64,000 nt of DNA from Nostoc sp. FACHB-110 (GCF_014697425.1 NZ_JACJRU010000008.1:62001-126000), one strand, 5' to 3'; counted from the first letter of the stretch, positions 1 to 10,373 are shown. A program made the numbers and translations. The notes: generated from the letters alone by a model not told the origin.

Positions 1-1536
1 GACTATTGTTGTTGTCATGCTGCTTACGCTTTAAAAGCAGCTGGCTATGAAACCATTATGGTCAACTCCAACCCAGAGACAGTTTCTACAGATTACGATA
101 CTAGCGATCGCCTCTATTTTGAACCATTAACTAAAGAAGATGTTCTCAACATCATCGAAGCCGAAAACCCTGTAGGCATCATCGTCCAGTTCGGCGGACA
201 AACCCCATTAAAATTATCACTACCTCTGCAACAAGCACTCAACGCTGAAAATTCAGGACTCATCACTAAAATCTGGGGTACATCACCTGATTCTATCGAC
301 AGTGCCGAAGACCGAGAACGGTTTGAGCAGATTCTTAAACAGTTAAATATTGCTCAACCACCCAATGGTATTGCGCGCAGTTATGAAGATGCGCTGATTG
401 TTGCTAGACGTATTGGTTATCCTGTGGTGGTGCGTCCTAGTTATGTATTAGGTGGACGCGCAATGGAAATTGTCTACTCTGATACTGAACTGGAACGCTA
501 CATGACCTTTGCGGTGCAAGTAGAGCCGGAACATCCCATTTTAATTGATAAATTCTTAGAGAATGCGATAGAAGTTGATGTAGATGCGATCGCTGACCAT
601 ACTGGTAGGGTGGTGATTGGTGGCATCATGGAACACATCGAACAAGCCGGAATTCACTCTGGCGACTCTGCTTGTTCATTACCTTCAATTTCTCTGCCGC
701 CAGCAGTTCTCAATCAAATCCGCACTTGGACAGTGCAACTAGCGCAAGCGCTTTCTGTTGTTGGGTTGATGAATATTCAGTTTGCTGTTGTGGGTGTCGG
801 TTCCTACTCTCCCCAAGTTTACATTCTCGAAGCCAACCCCCGCGCTTCTCGGACTGTGCCTTTTGTTTCTAAAGCGACAGGCGTACCTTTAGCAAAACTG
901 GCATCCTTAATTATGTCGGGTAAAACTCTTGAGGAATTAAGATTTACTCAGGAAGTGATACCTTCTCATATTGCGGTGAAGGAAGCCGTTTTACCCTTTA
1001 ATAAATTCCCTGGTACAGATACCCTATTGGGGCCAGAAATGCGCTCGACTGGTGAAGTTATGGGTATTGACAGCGATTTTGGCCGCGCCTTTGCCAAGGC
1101 AGAATTAGCTGCTGGCGAGCGTTTACCCCTTAAAGGTACTGTATTTGTGTCCATGAGCGATCGCGACAAAGCCGCAGCCGTTCCTGTAGTCAAGGAATTT
1201 ATCGACCTTGGTTTTACCATCATGGCAACCTTCGGCACAGGTAAAGCCCTGCAAGAACAAGGGTTAAATGTTGAATTGGTGCTGAAACTGCATGAAGGCC
1301 GTCCCCACGTCCTCGATGCGATTAAAAACCAGAAGATTCAACTTATTATCAACACACCTTCTGGCGAAGAAGCTCACACTGATGCTAGACTAATTCGCCG
1401 CACCGCCTTAGCTTATAAAATTCCGATTATTACAACCATTGCTGGTGCTAAGGCTACCGTTGCGGCTATTCGTTCTCTGCAAAATACCACTTTGGATGTA
1501 AAAGGCATCCAAGATTATTGTCTGAATCTTGAATAG
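1..1536 (+). CDS. carB: carbamoyl-phosphate synthase large subunit, 3' part (5' end outside window)
   Basis: Large subunit of carbamoyl-phosphate synthase, which makes carbamoyl phosphate from glutamine-derived ammonia, bicarbonate and ATP for arginine and pyrimidine synthesis. The reading frame is open from base 1, so the gene is cut by the window; an internal ATG at 58 is not the start. The visible part holds the second ATP-grasp synthetase unit, with an ATP-grasp stretch ([17 protein letters not shown]) and the metal/ATP-binding ending [17 protein letters not shown]-terminal MGS-like allosteric domain begins around [12 protein letters not shown]. About 510 residues are present of the roughly 1080 usual in the family. 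The next gene downstream is a group 2 sigma factor, more than 700 bp away. Confidence 0.97.
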   Translation, partial: DYCCCHAAYALKAAGYETIMVNSNPETVSTDYDTSDRLYFEPLTKEDVLNIIEAENPVGIIVQFGGQTPLKLSLPLQQALNAENSGLITKIWGTSPDSIDSAEDRERFEQILKQLNIAQPPNGIARSYEDALIVARRIGYPVVVRPSYVLGGRAMEIVYSDTELERYMTFAVQVEPEHPILIDKFLENAIEVDVDAIADHTGRVVIGGIMEHIEQAGIHSGDSACSLPSISLPPAVLNQIRTWTVQLAQALSVVGLMNIQFAVVGVGSYSPQVYILEANPRASRTVPFVSKATGVPLAKLASLIMSGKTLEELRFTQEVIPSHIAVKEAVLPFNKFPGTDTLLGPEMRSTGEVMGIDSDFGRAFAKAELAAGERLPLKGTVFVSMSDRDKAAAVPVVKEFIDLGFTIMATFGTGKALQEQGLNVELVLKLHEGRPHVLDAIKNQKIQLIINTPSGEEAHTDARLIRRTALAYKIPIITTIAGAKATVAAIRSLQNTTLDVKGIQDYCLNLE

Positions 1537-2242
1537 CTCTTTGCCTGGCAGGGGCAACGAATTTACTGGAGTATAGGGGGTGAGGGGCAGCTAAAAGATT
1601 GACTATGCCTCTTACCCTTTTTTTGGCATCTACTTTAAGCAGTATTTACAAGAAAAATTAAGTAATTATTATAGAAGAAACCTTATAGTTTCTATTGAGA
1701 TATTTTAACAAATATGAGTAAGTTATTTTTCTTTTTAGGAATTTTTATTAACTTATTCTGCTAATAAGTGACAATACTGTATGTTAATAGATGCTTACTA
1801 ACAACACAGTTGAGAGGTAGCAAAATGAAAGTTAACTGCTCAGGTTCAGCCAAAACTTTTCCTCGCAAAATTTCACTTAACCTTTAACTTAAAAGTTTTA
1901 GCTACATCAGCGTTACATTTGATTCACCCTAGTGTCAACCTATCATAACCATTTTCAAAACCAATTATTTTACTAATAATGGGCTTTTCAAGACTTCTCA
2001 GAAATGTTACAATTGTTAATAAAGCGTCAAGAGAAACTTGATAGTTCTTCAAACTGTTCTCTATCCGTAGATACTTGTACAAACAGAGAAAAAACTGTAA
2101 CGTCTAGCAGTTAAGAACCTATTTTTGATTAATAAAAGCAACCAACCACTGGGCGCGTAAATCGTACACAAAAATCAGGGTTCCTAGTCCAACTGGGCAA
2201 ACCCCTCAACAAAAATCTATTACTTATCTACCTAATTAGTTA
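1537..2242. other. long intergenic region between carB and the sigma factor gene
   Basis: This AT-rich stretch of about 700 bp has no convincing long gene. A 20-codon ORF at 1825-1887 has a purine-rich stretch (GAGAGGTAG) shortly before its ATG; I cannot tell whether it is translated. The region probably carries the promoter and a long 5' leader of the sigma factor gene, but I could not place promoter boxes confidently. Confidence 0.5.
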
Positions 2243-3241
2243 ATGACCCAAGCTATCAACACAACATCACCAACGAGTAGTACTATGAAGACTGCTCCGA
2301 CAGCCACAGACCTTGTGCGGACTTATCTGCGTGAGATTGGCCGTGTACCCTTGTTAACCCATGAAGAAGAAATTCGCTATGGCAAACAGGTGCAGCGTTC
2401 AACCGCTTTACAAGAAATTCGAGAATCCCTAGCTAGCAAGTTGGGTCATGAACCAACATTAGAAGAATGGGCCAACGAAGCCAAGCTAGATACAAAAGAA
2501 TTGAATGCCGCGATCGCAGAAGGCGAAACTGCTAAACGTAAAATGGTGGAAGCCAATTTGCGCTTAGTGGTATCTGTTGCTAAAAAATACATCAAGCGCA
2601 ATGTTGACTTACTAGACCTGATCCAAGAAGGTAGCATTGGAATGCAGCGCGGTGTAGAAAAGTTTGACCCCACCAAAGGTTATCGGTTTTCTACCTATGC
2701 TTACTGGTGGATTCGCCAAGCAATTACGCGGGCGATCGCCGAAAAAGCGCGTACTATCCGCTTACCCATTCATATCACCGAAAAATTAAATAAAATTAAA
2801 AAAGCCCAACGTCAGTTATCTCAACAGCTAGGTCGCGCTCCCTCGGTAGGGGAATTAGCTCAAGAACTAGACTTAACCCCCAAACAAGTAAGAGAGTATC
2901 TAGAAAAAGCGCGTTTACCCCTTTCTCTAGATTTGCGCTTAGGAGATAACTACGACACCGAACTTGGCGAAATGTTGGAAGATCCAGGCGCGTCTCCCGA
3001 AGAGTTTGTGATGCAAACTTCTCTGTCATCTGATTTAGAGCGCGTCATGGAAGAACTCACTCCCCAGCAGCGAGAAGTCATCACCTTACGCTTTGGTTTA
3101 ATTGACGGTCAAGCTCTCACCCTCGCCAGAATTGGTGAACTTCTCAACATCAGCCGCGAACGAGTTAGACAAATCGAACGCGAAGCCTTAAACAAACTTC
3201 GCAAGTCCAAAGCTGCTATGAATGAGTATTTGGCTAGTTAA
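2243..3241 (+). CDS. sigD: group 2 RNA polymerase sigma factor (SigD-like)
   Basis: Primary-like sigma-70 factor of 332 residues that directs RNA polymerase to promoters. Region 1.2 lies at about residues 22-52 ([22 protein letters not shown]) and region 2 at about 100-170, including the core-binding and -10 recognition helix ([18 protein letters not shown], then [14 protein letters not shown]). Region 3 follows, and region 4 ends with the -35 helix-turn-helix ([19 protein letters not shown]). Region 1.1 is absent and the protein is shorter than primary SigA, which places it among the non-essential group 2 factors. The sigD symbol rests on position after carB, which matches my memory of Anabaena PCC 7120; SigB and SigE types are alternatives. 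Group 2 factors are generally linked to light, redox and nutrient stress. Confidence 0.85.
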   Translation: MTQAINTTSPTSSTMKTAPTATDLVRTYLREIGRVPLLTHEEEIRYGKQVQRSTALQEIRESLASKLGHEPTLEEWANEAKLDTKELNAAIAEGETAKRKMVEANLRLVVSVAKKYIKRNVDLLDLIQEGSIGMQRGVEKFDPTKGYRFSTYAYWWIRQAITRAIAEKARTIRLPIHITEKLNKIKKAQRQLSQQLGRAPSVGELAQELDLTPKQVREYLEKARLPLSLDLRLGDNYDTELGEMLEDPGASPEEFVMQTSLSSDLERVMEELTPQQREVITLRFGLIDGQALTLARIGELLNISRERVRQIEREALNKLRKSKAAMNEYLAS

Positions 3242-3434
3242 TTCTTGGTGATTAGACCATCAGTCGAGAAAATACTCTGATTTTAGTACGGTTACACCGA
3301 CTTCCAAGAGAGAATGTGCCTGTTAAATTATTTAACAGGAAGACCAAAACGGCAGCTAAGTTAGATTGATGACAGGCACTTATTATCTCAGTTGCAAACA
3401 TAGCAGCCAGCAACGCCAATACAGGAGGTAAAAC

Positions 3435-3782
3435 GTGAGTAACCAACCCAATCGAGTTTCAGAATTCTTTAACAGCGATGCTTCAGAAACTAACAACTTG
3501 CTGTGGCAATATGTTAAATCATTGAGTCCTGATACGGTTAGCCAGCTATCTAAACCAACATCTCCCGAAGTTTTCCAAGTCATGGAACGCAACATCATTG
3601 GTTTGTTGGGTAATTTACCACCCGAACACTTCAACATGACTATTACAACCAGCAGGGAAAGTCTTGGTCGTCTGCTCGCTTCCGCCATGATTAGTGGTTA
3701 TTTCTTGCGGAATGCTGAACAAAGAATGGATTTTGAACTAGCATTACAAGGTACTGAAACCAACAATCAAGAAGTTGAATAG
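3435..3782 (+). CDS. DUF760 family protein
   Basis: A 115-residue soluble protein that looks like the DUF760 family of cyanobacteria and plastids, whose biochemical function is not established. It starts with GTG, chosen because a strong Shine-Dalgarno sequence (AGGAGGT, 3423-3429) sits 5 bases upstream. The central part (VFQVMERNIIGLLGNLPPEHFNMTI, then RESLGRLLASAMISGYFLRNAEQR) is the family-like core. It follows the sigma factor by about 190 bp on the same strand, so co-transcription is possible. The spacer contains a short hairpin (CTGTTAAATTATTTAACAG) with no T-run. Confidence 0.75.
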   Translation: MSNQPNRVSEFFNSDASETNNLLWQYVKSLSPDTVSQLSKPTSPEVFQVMERNIIGLLGNLPPEHFNMTITTSRESLGRLLASAMISGYFLRNAEQRMDFELALQGTETNNQEVE

Positions 3783-4259
3783 TGATGCTTTTGCCTGCAA
3801 AAATTCAAAATTTTTGATTTGATTTTCTACCACAAGCAATGTAGCTAAATCATCAGTTTCTCTCGTGCAGAATCCTGACAACATACCTATCCCAAATTTC
3901 AAATTCCTGCAATGCGTTAGCGACATTTTAAATAGGGCTAACAATCGCTAGCGCAGTTAGGATTTGATTGATGTAGCAGTTATCTTTGATTGCTAAATTC
4001 CTAGTTGAGGCAGGGAATAGGGAGTAGATTTGTGTTTAAATCCTACACGAACCGCTATAGCAATATTACTGTTTGCTAAATATAGCTATTATAGTAAGTA
4101 TCTAAATAGCAGACAATTTATAACTTGTGCCAAGCCACAACATCTGCGACAATATTTAATAAATTAAAAGTACTTTTGACTAAGAATCTACATAAACTCG
4201 GCAGAACTAAAATTAGCCTGCCGAGTTTTTTAATGAGTCATCTATCATCCCCATAAACT
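3783..4259. other. intergenic region, no gene seen apart from a terminator
   Basis: About 475 bp of AT-rich DNA with no ORF that I trust. It ends with a clear intrinsic terminator at 4197-4231, listed separately. That terminator is over 400 bp from the nearest upstream stop codon, so an unannotated short transcript in this gap is possible. Confidence 0.4.
4197..4231 (+). terminator. intrinsic terminator
   Basis: An 8-bp perfect stem (CTCGGCAG with CTGCCGAG, 4197-4204 and 4218-4225) with a 13-base loop is followed by a run of T. It lies just before the mutT-like gene and would end plus-strand transcripts from upstream. Confidence 0.75.
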
Positions 4260-4670
4260 ATGAATGAAATTAGTTCTATTCCCCATAAAATTATTGGTGT
4301 AGCTGTAATTTGGAACGACGAACAACAAATTTTAATTGATCGCCGTCGTCCGCAGGGTGCAATGGGTGGTTTATGGGAATTCCCAGGGGGCAAAATTGAG
4401 CCTGGCGAAACAATTGAAGAATGTATCCGGCGAGAAATTACGGAAGAACTCGGTATAGAAATTGAAGTCAAAGACCATCTCATCACTATCGACCATACTT
4501 ATACTCATTTGCGCGTTACTTTAACCGTGCATCACTGTCACCTTTTAGCAGGTATCCCTCAACCTTTAGAATGTGATGAAGTCCGCTGGGTAAGCTTAGA
4601 TGAATTAGAGAATTACACTTTTCCTCAAGCCAACAGTCAAATTATTGCTGCTTTGAAAGGTGCTGTATAA
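4260..4670 (+). CDS. mutT: MutT-type Nudix hydrolase (putative 8-oxo-dGTP diphosphatase)
   Basis: Nudix pyrophosphohydrolase of 136 residues. A complete Nudix box lies at residues 44-66, from GKIEPGE to REITEELGI, matching the pattern GX5EX7REUXEEXGU with all catalytic glutamates present. The preceding GGLWEFPGG and the size fit the MutT branch, which removes 8-oxo-dGTP from the nucleotide pool to limit A:T to C:G mutation. Other Nudix substrates cannot be excluded from sequence. The ATG at 4260 follows a terminator by about 30 bp, so the gene probably has its own promoter close by or is transcribed by read-through. A Uma2 gene follows after 37 bp. Confidence 0.85.
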   Translation: MNEISSIPHKIIGVAVIWNDEQQILIDRRRPQGAMGGLWEFPGGKIEPGETIEECIRREITEELGIEIEVKDHLITIDHTYTHLRVTLTVHHCHLLAGIPQPLECDEVRWVSLDELENYTFPQANSQIIAALKGAV

Positions 4671-4707
4671 ATCGCTGAGTAACTGCGATCGCAGGAGGTA
4701 AACTTTC

Positions 4708-5313
4708 ATGGCCCATATCTTTTCAGAAACATTCACTAAAGAAAGTTTTCTTTCCCAATACCAAGACAATCCCCGCTATGAATTAGCAGATGGAGAACTA
4801 GTTGACATGGAACCGACTGGGCCACACGAAACAGTGAGTGGCAAAGTTGCAACTCAAATTGGTGTCCACATTGTTGCAGAAAAACTTCCCTGGTTTATTC
4901 CTCGCACTTGTTTAATTTATCCCTTTGCGGATGCAGCTACAGTTCGTCGTCCTGATGTTGTAGCTCTTGATGAAACTGTTCTCGACCGAGAACCTCTGTG
5001 GGAGCGAGAACCTGTAATTACGCTGGGACGCTCAATTAAACTAGTGGTGGAAGTTGTGAGTACTAATTGGGAAACTGACTATGCTCGTAAAGTAGAAGAA
5101 TATGCTCTGCTAGGGATTCCTGAATATTGGATTGTAGATTATCGCGGATTGGGCGGAGTCGCATTTATCGGTAAACCCAAACAACCAACATTCACAGTTT
5201 GTCAACTGGTTGAAGACAGTTATATTCAACAACAATACCGATTACATCAATTCATTAACTCACCACTGTTGCCGCGTCTGCAACTTCGCCTCGACGATAT
5301 TTTGCCTCGTTGA
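4708..5313 (+). CDS. Uma2 family protein (PD-(D/E)XK nuclease fold)
   Basis: A 201-residue member of the Uma2 (DUF820) family, very numerous in filamentous cyanobacteria and predicted to have a restriction-endonuclease-like fold. Visible core: RRPDVVALDE (acidic metal ligand), LVVEVVSTN (second acidic residue), then RKVEEYALLGIPEYWIVDY with the lysine and the family signature. No substrate is known. A strong Shine-Dalgarno sequence (AGGAGGT) precedes the ATG. The gene is 37 bp after mutT on the same strand and ends 50 bp before a hairpin that separates it from the convergent neighbour. One of four Uma2 genes in this window. Confidence 0.85.
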   Translation: MAHIFSETFTKESFLSQYQDNPRYELADGELVDMEPTGPHETVSGKVATQIGVHIVAEKLPWFIPRTCLIYPFADAATVRRPDVVALDETVLDREPLWEREPVITLGRSIKLVVEVVSTNWETDYARKVEEYALLGIPEYWIVDYRGLGGVAFIGKPKQPTFTVCQLVEDSYIQQQYRLHQFINSPLLPRLQLRLDDILPR

Positions 5314-5333
5314 GTATGTTGTTTCAAATTAAT

Positions 5334-5345
5334 AGGACTTACGCA
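5334..5345. repeat. solitary half of the AGGACTTACGCA terminal repeat
   Basis: This 12-mer equals the terminal inverted repeat of the MITE-like element at 60689-60779. I saw no matching inverted end nearby, so it may be a relic of an insertion or a deletion derivative. Confidence 0.45.
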
Positions 5346-5365
5346 CAACCAATAAACAAAAAATT

Positions 5366-5392
5366 GAGGAAGCACTTAAAAAATGCTTCCTC
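5366..5392. terminator. bidirectional hairpin between convergent genes
   Basis: A 9-bp perfect stem (GAGGAAGCA with TGCTTCCTC) lies between the stop codons of the Uma2 gene (plus) and the small gene at 5437-5634 (minus). The T-run is weak on the plus side, but position and stem strength support a shared terminator. Confidence 0.55.
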
Positions 5393-5436
5393 TAAAACTT
5401 ATTGCTAAAAACTCAGCCAGCTAATTTAACTGGATT

Positions 5437-5634
5437 TTAATAAGCTAAAGTTTCTAAAGTTTCTCTTAAATATTTTTGTACTTGCTGTTCCAAGCGCAGT
5501 CCTTGTAATTGGCTATCACGTTCTAGTTGCCAGCGTTGAAAACCAGAACTATTAGCGATCGCACACTTGAGACTGTACCAAATTTCGGTATCAGCAGGGA
5601 ATTGAAAGTTACTAGCAGCAGGAGTTGGAGTCAT
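5437..5634 (-). CDS. small conserved cyanobacterial protein of unknown function
   Basis: A 65-residue protein I cannot assign to a named family. It begins MTPTPAASNFQFPADTEIW and continues with an apparently helical, glutamine- and arginine-rich half (RWQLERDSQLQGLRLEQQVQKYLRETLETLAY). There are no membrane segments or cysteine motifs. Codon use and composition look like the neighbouring genes, and the ORF is framed by a terminator hairpin on one side and a spacer of about 110 bp on the other, which supports a real gene. It lies downstream of, and on the same strand as, the membrane protein gene at 5747-6376. Confidence 0.6.
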   Translation of the reverse strand: MTPTPAASNFQFPADTEIWYSLKCAIANSSGFQRWQLERDSQLQGLRLEQQVQKYLRETLETLAY

Positions 5635-5746
5635 AGTCCCTTATTCCTCAACTTTAAAAGTTATGGCAGTTTTCGTTCTGAGCAAATACGAATCTGCCCC
5701 TAGGGGACAGTGTATACTCTGCGAAATATTCATCGGGTTCCAAATT

Positions 5747-6376
5747 TTAGGGCTGCTGTGAATTTTTATTGATCCCCATGAGGGATTGAAATAACCTGGG
5801 TAAAATTTGATTAACTTGCACCCCTAAAATGGTGAAATCATGCTTGATTCTTTCTAAAGATAACGGTTCTAGCGCAGCAAATTCTGTGTCATTTGTCACT
5901 AAAATTCGGGCCACACTCACAGGAACCTGTAAAAATAAATTACTTGCTAAAAAAGCTAAAGCCGCCAAACCCAAACCCAAACCATGCCACTGGGGCAGAA
6001 AGCTCACCAAATGCTCCACATGAGGAACAAATTGATAAAGCTGCCACAGCATGACAGTTAATATTATTGCTGTTATTAAAGACAGAACTCGATTAAATTT
6101 TGTATTAATTAAACAAAGTATTTTTCGCTGTTGTTCGGTCAAATTTTCGGGTTTGAGAGCTATCCCCAAAAGCGAATATATATAAAATGGACGGCGTAGC
6201 TGCATCCATAAGAGTGGGGTGACACCAACAATGGCTACTAGTAATACTTCTCCCCACACAGGTAAAAGTGGCTCACCGATAGCTAAAAATAACAAGCACA
6301 ATACCAAGAAAATTGGCAACGTTGCTAATCCAGCAATGTGAACCCACAATATCGGGTCAGAGCGAAACGAAGACAT
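5747..6376 (-). CDS. cyanobacterial membrane protein (low-complexity-tail type)
   Basis: A 209-residue integral membrane protein of the type annotated in cyanobacteria as low-complexity tail membrane protein; its function is unknown. The start MSSFRSDPILWVHIAGLATLPIFL is characteristic. About four hydrophobic segments are visible, at residues 12-34, 39-58, 95-115 and 128-152. A cytosolic-looking C-terminal part (EPLSLERIKHDFTILGVQVNQILPRLF) follows. The low-complexity tail is very short here. It lies just downstream of infB on the same strand, separated by about 120 bp containing AGTGCTGAGT repeats. Confidence 0.65.
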   Translation of the reverse strand: MSSFRSDPILWVHIAGLATLPIFLVLCLLFLAIGEPLLPVWGEVLLVAIVGVTPLLWMQLRRPFYIYSLLGIALKPENLTEQQRKILCLINTKFNRVLSLITAIILTVMLWQLYQFVPHVEHLVSFLPQWHGLGLGLAALAFLASNLFLQVPVSVARILVTNDTEFAALEPLSLERIKHDFTILGVQVNQILPRLFQSLMGINKNSQQP

Positions 6377-6381
6377 ACTGT

Positions 6382-6489
6382 AAGTGCTGAGTTTAAGGTG
6401 CTGAGTGCTGAGTTGGAAGTTTTGCGTGTGGAACCTAGCTTAATTTTCAGTTCGACACACTTCAACTTTCACTGAAACTCAGCACTTAG
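6382..6489. repeat. short tandem and inverted repeats (AGTGCTGAGT)
   Basis: The spacer between infB and the membrane protein gene carries tandem copies around the word GTGCTGAGT at about 6382-6412. An inverted copy (ACTCAGCACTTA) lies near 6475-6489. The same word family recurs in the psaA-psaB spacer and after lipA, so it is a dispersed short repeat. Confidence 0.6.
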
Positions 6490-6498
6490 TGTTAACCA

Positions 6499-9400
6499 CT
6501 ATCTTGTCAATGTGAGGGTACGACGTTTTGTCACCATCTGGTAGGCTTCAATAATGTCGCCTTCTACCCAGTCATGGAATTTATCGACGTTGATACCGCA
6601 TTCATAACCGGCATTGACTTCACGAACATCGTCTTTGATCCGTTTGAGGGAGTCCAGAACACCTTCGTAAATGACTTTACCGCCACGACGCACGCGCAGT
6701 TTGCAGTTCCGCAACAGTTTGCCTGACTGCACATAACAACCAGCAACGGCTCCTTTGCCGACTGGGAAGACAGCACGCACTTCGCACTGACCAAGAGGTT
6801 CTTCAACCAATTCAGGTTCCAACAGACCTTCCAAGGCTCCTTGAATATCTTCGAGGAGTTTATAGATAATGTTATACTCCCGAACATCAACACCAGCCTC
6901 ATCAGCAGCTTGTCTTGCGCCACTGGCGTAGGTGGTATTAAAGCCAATGATGACTGCGTTACTAGCCGCAGCTAAGTCAATGTCTGTTTGAGTGATTTCC
7001 CCAGCCGATGCTAACAGCATTCGGATTTGCACTTCGTTTTGGGGGATTTGCTTCAAGGAACCAATGATTGCCTCTACAGAACCTTGCACGTCGGCTTTGA
7101 GGATTAAGTTGAGTTCTTTCAACTCGCCTTCTTGAGCTTGTGCTGATAGGGTTGTGAGGGTAACGCGTCCCTGTAACAGTCGTGATAGACGTTGTTTGTC
7201 GGCGCGATCGCTGGCAATAGAACGAGCTTCTTTTTCGTTCTCAAACACCTCGAATTCATCCCCGGCGGCGGGTACATCGCTTAATCCCAATACCTCAACG
7301 GCAAAGGAAGGTGTAGCCGCATCTACTCTGCGACCGCGGTCATCGACCATCGCCCGGACTTTCCCAAAGGCTGAACCGGCAACAAGAATATCTCCAACGT
7401 GCAGAGTACCGTTCTGAATTAACAAGGTCGCAACTGCTCCCTTCGCCTTATCCAGATGTGCTTCAATTACGGTTCCTCTGGCCAAGCGATCAGGGTTAGC
7501 AGATAGTTCTTCTACTTCCGCTACCAACAGAATCATTTCCAGCAGTGTATCTAGGTTTTCACCTTTGATAGCACTCACGGGAACCATGATGGTTTCACCG
7601 CCCCATTCTTCTGGGGTTAAACCATACTGAGTTAATTCTTGTTTAACTCGGTCTGGTTGCGCGCCTTCTTTGTCGATTTTGTTAATTGCGACAACAATTG
7701 GCACTCCTGCGGCTTGCGCGTGGCTAATAGCTTCCACTGTTTGCGGACGCACACCGTCATCTGCTGCTACCACCAAAATGGCTATGTCTGTCACCCTTGC
7801 ACCTCTAGCCCGCATCGCGGTAAAGGCTTCGTGACCGGGGGTATCTAAAAATACAATCTGGTGCAGCTTACTGTCGTGTTCTATGTCCACATGGTATGCA
7901 CCGATGTGTTGGGTAATACCGCCAGCTTCCCCAGCCGCAACTTTAGTTTTGCGAATGGAGTCGAGGAGGGTTGTTTTACCGTGGTCTACGTGACCCATAA
8001 TTGTCACGACTGGCGGACGACGAAGGAGATATTCTAAATCTGCCACGTCGATCATTTCTGTGACTTTGCGCGCTTCTGCTTCTGGTTCAGCAGTTTCGAC
8101 TTCTACTTCTAGCTCTTTTGCTACTAAGGTAATGGTCGGGATATCCAGATTTTGGGTAATGCTGACCGCCATTCCTTTCATGAACAGGATTTTGACAATC
8201 TCTGTATCGGCAACTACCAACTCGTTAGCGAGTTCTTGCACTGTCAGTGGCCCTGTTACCACGATTTTGGCAGGGCGATCGCGTTTTGGTTCCGCTTCTT
8301 GACGGCGGTTTTGCTCATTCCGGTTGGTAGATTTTTTATTATTTCTGGTAGTGGGGGCGGCAATCGCTGTGGCTGCGGTCTGTGCAGGTCTAGCAGCTTT
8401 TGGTTTAGGAGGACGAGCTATAGAAAGGCTGACCTGAACTGTGGCTGGAATTTCCAGACCGTCCTCATCAAGAAAATCATCCTCTTCAAAGTCGTCATCG
8501 ATAATTGGTTTGACCCGTTTACCTTTAGGCCCGCCTTTCCCGGCTTTTTCTTTAACTTCGTCAATGATTTCCTCTTCTTGCCACTTTTTCCCTCCTTTAG
8601 CAAGACGAGGTGGGGTTGGCCGTTTCAAATCCAGGATATCTGGTACGACAGGCTCGTCGTCTACCCCCATTTTGGCAGCAACGCCTCCTGATGGCCTATT
8701 CGGCGGTGTTGCTAGTGGTGCTGCTGCTGGTTCTGATGAACGTACTGGTCTTTGGGGGCGTGGCCCATCTGTCGAACCTGGACCCGAAGGACGATTTGAG
8801 CGCTGCTCTGGTTTACCAGAACCAGGGGCGGGCCGACTTGGTTTTGGCGTAGGTGGAGCTTGTGGTGCTTCTGTTTGAGACTGAGAAGGTTTACCAGCTT
8901 TAGTGGGTTTTGCCTGGTCGCTGCGATCGCGTTTGAGGATCGGTTTAACTGCCCCAGTAGCACTAGCCCCAACTTCTGATTTTTCTGCTGGTCTGGCTGG
9001 TGGTGCAGATAGCTGTGGCTTTTGCGGCTTTTCTGTCCTTGGCTTGTGCGCAGGAGTTCTTTCCGGTTTTTCCGGTTTTTCTGAGGCCGCTATATTTTCT
9101 GGCGCTGGCGTATTCGGTTTTTGATTCGTGTCTGTGACAGCTGATGCTTGTGAATTCTCAGACTGATTCCGTGGTACTGGTCGGGTTGGTGCCGTCGGCT
9201 TCATGGATGAGGGTGGAGCGAAGGGCCGTGGAGGTGCGGGAGGATTGCCTTCAGAAGAAGCAAATGGGTTGTTGGTAGCTACTGATGCCTCTGGGGCATT
9301 GGTGTTAGGATTTCTCAATATTTTGGGTTTGCGAATTTCCAAAATTTGCTGTTTGTGTGGTGGTGCAGGTCGGCTATGAGAGCCAGCTTGATGTGAATTT

Positions 9401-9618
9401 GGTTTATGGTTAGTTGTTCCTAGTTCTTTTTTAGGTGTTCCATTCGTAACTGCCAGTTTTTCGGCAGCCGTCCGGATACGTTCTGCCTCTGATTCTGAAA
9501 TTGTGCTGCTATGGCTTTTGACCGCAATATTGAGCTGGTCGCAAATTGCTAGTAGCTCTTTGTTATCCAAATTCAATTCCTTTGATAATTCGTAGATTCT
9601 AACTTTGCCGTTGTTCAT
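6499..9618 (-). CDS. infB: translation initiation factor IF-2
   Basis: GTPase of 1039 residues that brings initiator tRNA to the 30S subunit and promotes subunit joining. It begins with the IF2 N-terminal domain ([24 protein letters not shown]). A long Pro/Lys/Glu-rich low-complexity linker of about 350 residues follows. The GTPase domain has GHVDHGKT (G1), DTPGH (G3) and NKID (G4), and the beta-barrel and C-terminal fMet-tRNA binding domains come after. The long linker is normal for cyanobacteria. A purine-rich site lies just before the ATG. It is the last gene of the rimP-nusA-ylxR-infB run but is separated from ylxR by about 480 bp, so it may also have its own promoter. Confidence 0.97.
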   Translation of the reverse strand: MNNGKVRIYELSKELNLDNKELLAICDQLNIAVKSHSSTISESEAERIRTAAEKLAVTNGTPKKELGTTNHKPNSHQAGSHSRPAPPHKQQILEIRKPKILRNPNTNAPEASVATNNPFASSEGNPPAPPRPFAPPSSMKPTAPTRPVPRNQSENSQASAVTDTNQKPNTPAPENIAASEKPEKPERTPAHKPRTEKPQKPQLSAPPARPAEKSEVGASATGAVKPILKRDRSDQAKPTKAGKPSQSQTEAPQAPPTPKPSRPAPGSGKPEQRSNRPSGPGSTDGPRPQRPVRSSEPAAAPLATPPNRPSGGVAAKMGVDDEPVVPDILDLKRPTPPRLAKGGKKWQEEEIIDEVKEKAGKGGPKGKRVKPIIDDDFEEDDFLDEDGLEIPATVQVSLSIARPPKPKAARPAQTAATAIAAPTTRNNKKSTNRNEQNRRQEAEPKRDRPAKIVVTGPLTVQELANELVVADTEIVKILFMKGMAVSITQNLDIPTITLVAKELEVEVETAEPEAEARKVTEMIDVADLEYLLRRPPVVTIMGHVDHGKTTLLDSIRKTKVAAGEAGGITQHIGAYHVDIEHDSKLHQIVFLDTPGHEAFTAMRARGARVTDIAILVVAADDGVRPQTVEAISHAQAAGVPIVVAINKIDKEGAQPDRVKQELTQYGLTPEEWGGETIMVPVSAIKGENLDTLLEMILLVAEVEELSANPDRLARGTVIEAHLDKAKGAVATLLIQNGTLHVGDILVAGSAFGKVRAMVDDRGRRVDAATPSFAVEVLGLSDVPAAGDEFEVFENEKEARSIASDRADKQRLSRLLQGRVTLTTLSAQAQEGELKELNLILKADVQGSVEAIIGSLKQIPQNEVQIRMLLASAGEITQTDIDLAAASNAVIIGFNTTYASGARQAADEAGVDVREYNIIYKLLEDIQGALEGLLEPELVEEPLGQCEVRAVFPVGKGAVAGCYVQSGKLLRNCKLRVRRGGKVIYEGVLDSLKRIKDDVREVNAGYECGINVDKFHDWVEGDIIEAYQMVTKRRTLTLTR

Positions 9619-10097
9619 CCACTCTTCCCCTATAATTTACAGTTTTTTGCGGATGGTTGCCTGGGAGTGCGACATCTCCATCCTTTAGATCACTGTTTTT
9701 CGGTTGCCCTAGGTAATTTTGCCGGTGCCTCCAATCAGGAAAGAGAGATGTTTCGGTTTAATGTTGGCATCTGTGCCAAAGATGGCGGTTTTCTGGCTCC
9801 CATAAAAATTTTTTCTTAAAAAAAACTTTATTGGAACTTGTGATGCCGAACTGCGAGAGTGCGCTACCAGGTTGCCATTCTGTAGTTGTTTGTTTTGCTG
9901 ATTCTGAGTCTTCCACAACACAATCGAGTAAAACTTGTTGGGGGTATTGGCTCGTTTCTCTTGGGATTAGAGATCCGTTTGCTAATTCACCCATTTACTA
10001 TTTTGGCACTAACCCAAACAATTGCAGAGGGTGTGACTTAAGCACGAACATTTCGGCTTTCGGCACAATCCTCTGGGGATTACCGCCATAAAGTTTT
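9619..10097. other. long spacer between ylxR and infB
   Basis: This is an unusually long gap for a cluster that is compact in many bacteria. Short overlapping ORFs exist on both strands (9758-9994 minus, 9831-10091 plus), but none has a recognisable domain or a convincing ribosome-binding site. I read it as an infB leader or promoter region. Confidence 0.4.
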
Positions 10098-10373
10098 TCA
10101 ACCTGAAATTTGATTTTGGTGATGACTTGGGGCTAGACGTTGCCACAATGTTTGGTACAGTGTTTCTGGCACTGATGCTTGTAGCGATCGCCCTAATCTA
10201 TTCTTTTTTTGTGCCGCTTGCAAACAAGTTGCTTGCGGGCAGATATAGGCAGAACGCCCCATGCCCTGATCTAATTGTACCTTTCCAGATGGAAAGACGC
10301 GGATAATCCGCCAAAAGTCTTGTTTTAATGCGACTTTACGGCAACTAATACAACGCCGATAATTCGGTTTCAT
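10098..10373 (-). CDS. ylxR: YlxR (RnpM) family RNA-binding protein
   Basis: Small basic protein of the YlxR/DUF448 family. Members bind RNA, and the Bacillus member is reported to modulate RNase P (RnpM). The start chosen is the ATG at 10373, giving MKPNYRRCISCRKV, because the family begins just before the RRCI(V)CR motif; a longer frame would add eight residues. The motif RRCISCRKVALKQDFWRIIR and the central GMGRSAYICP are family hallmarks, with CxxC and a further Cys near the middle. The position between nusA and infB is the canonical one. Confidence 0.88.
   Translation of the reverse strand: MKPNYRRCISCRKVALKQDFWRIIRVFPSGKVQLDQGMGRSAYICPQATCLQAAQKKNRLGRSLQASVPETLYQTLWQRLAPSHHQNQISG

Noticed and set aside
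966..1238. Minus-strand ORF inside carB
   Set aside because: It lies opposite a well-conserved gene and has no family features; it is a shadow frame.
8152..8878. Overlapping plus-strand ORFs opposite the IF-2 linker
   Set aside because: They arise from the low-complexity Pro/Lys/Glu codons of infB read on the other strand; no domain is seen.
9831..10091. Plus-strand 86-codon ORF in the ylxR-infB spacer
   Set aside because: It opposes the transcription direction of the cluster, lacks a ribosome-binding site and has no recognisable domain.
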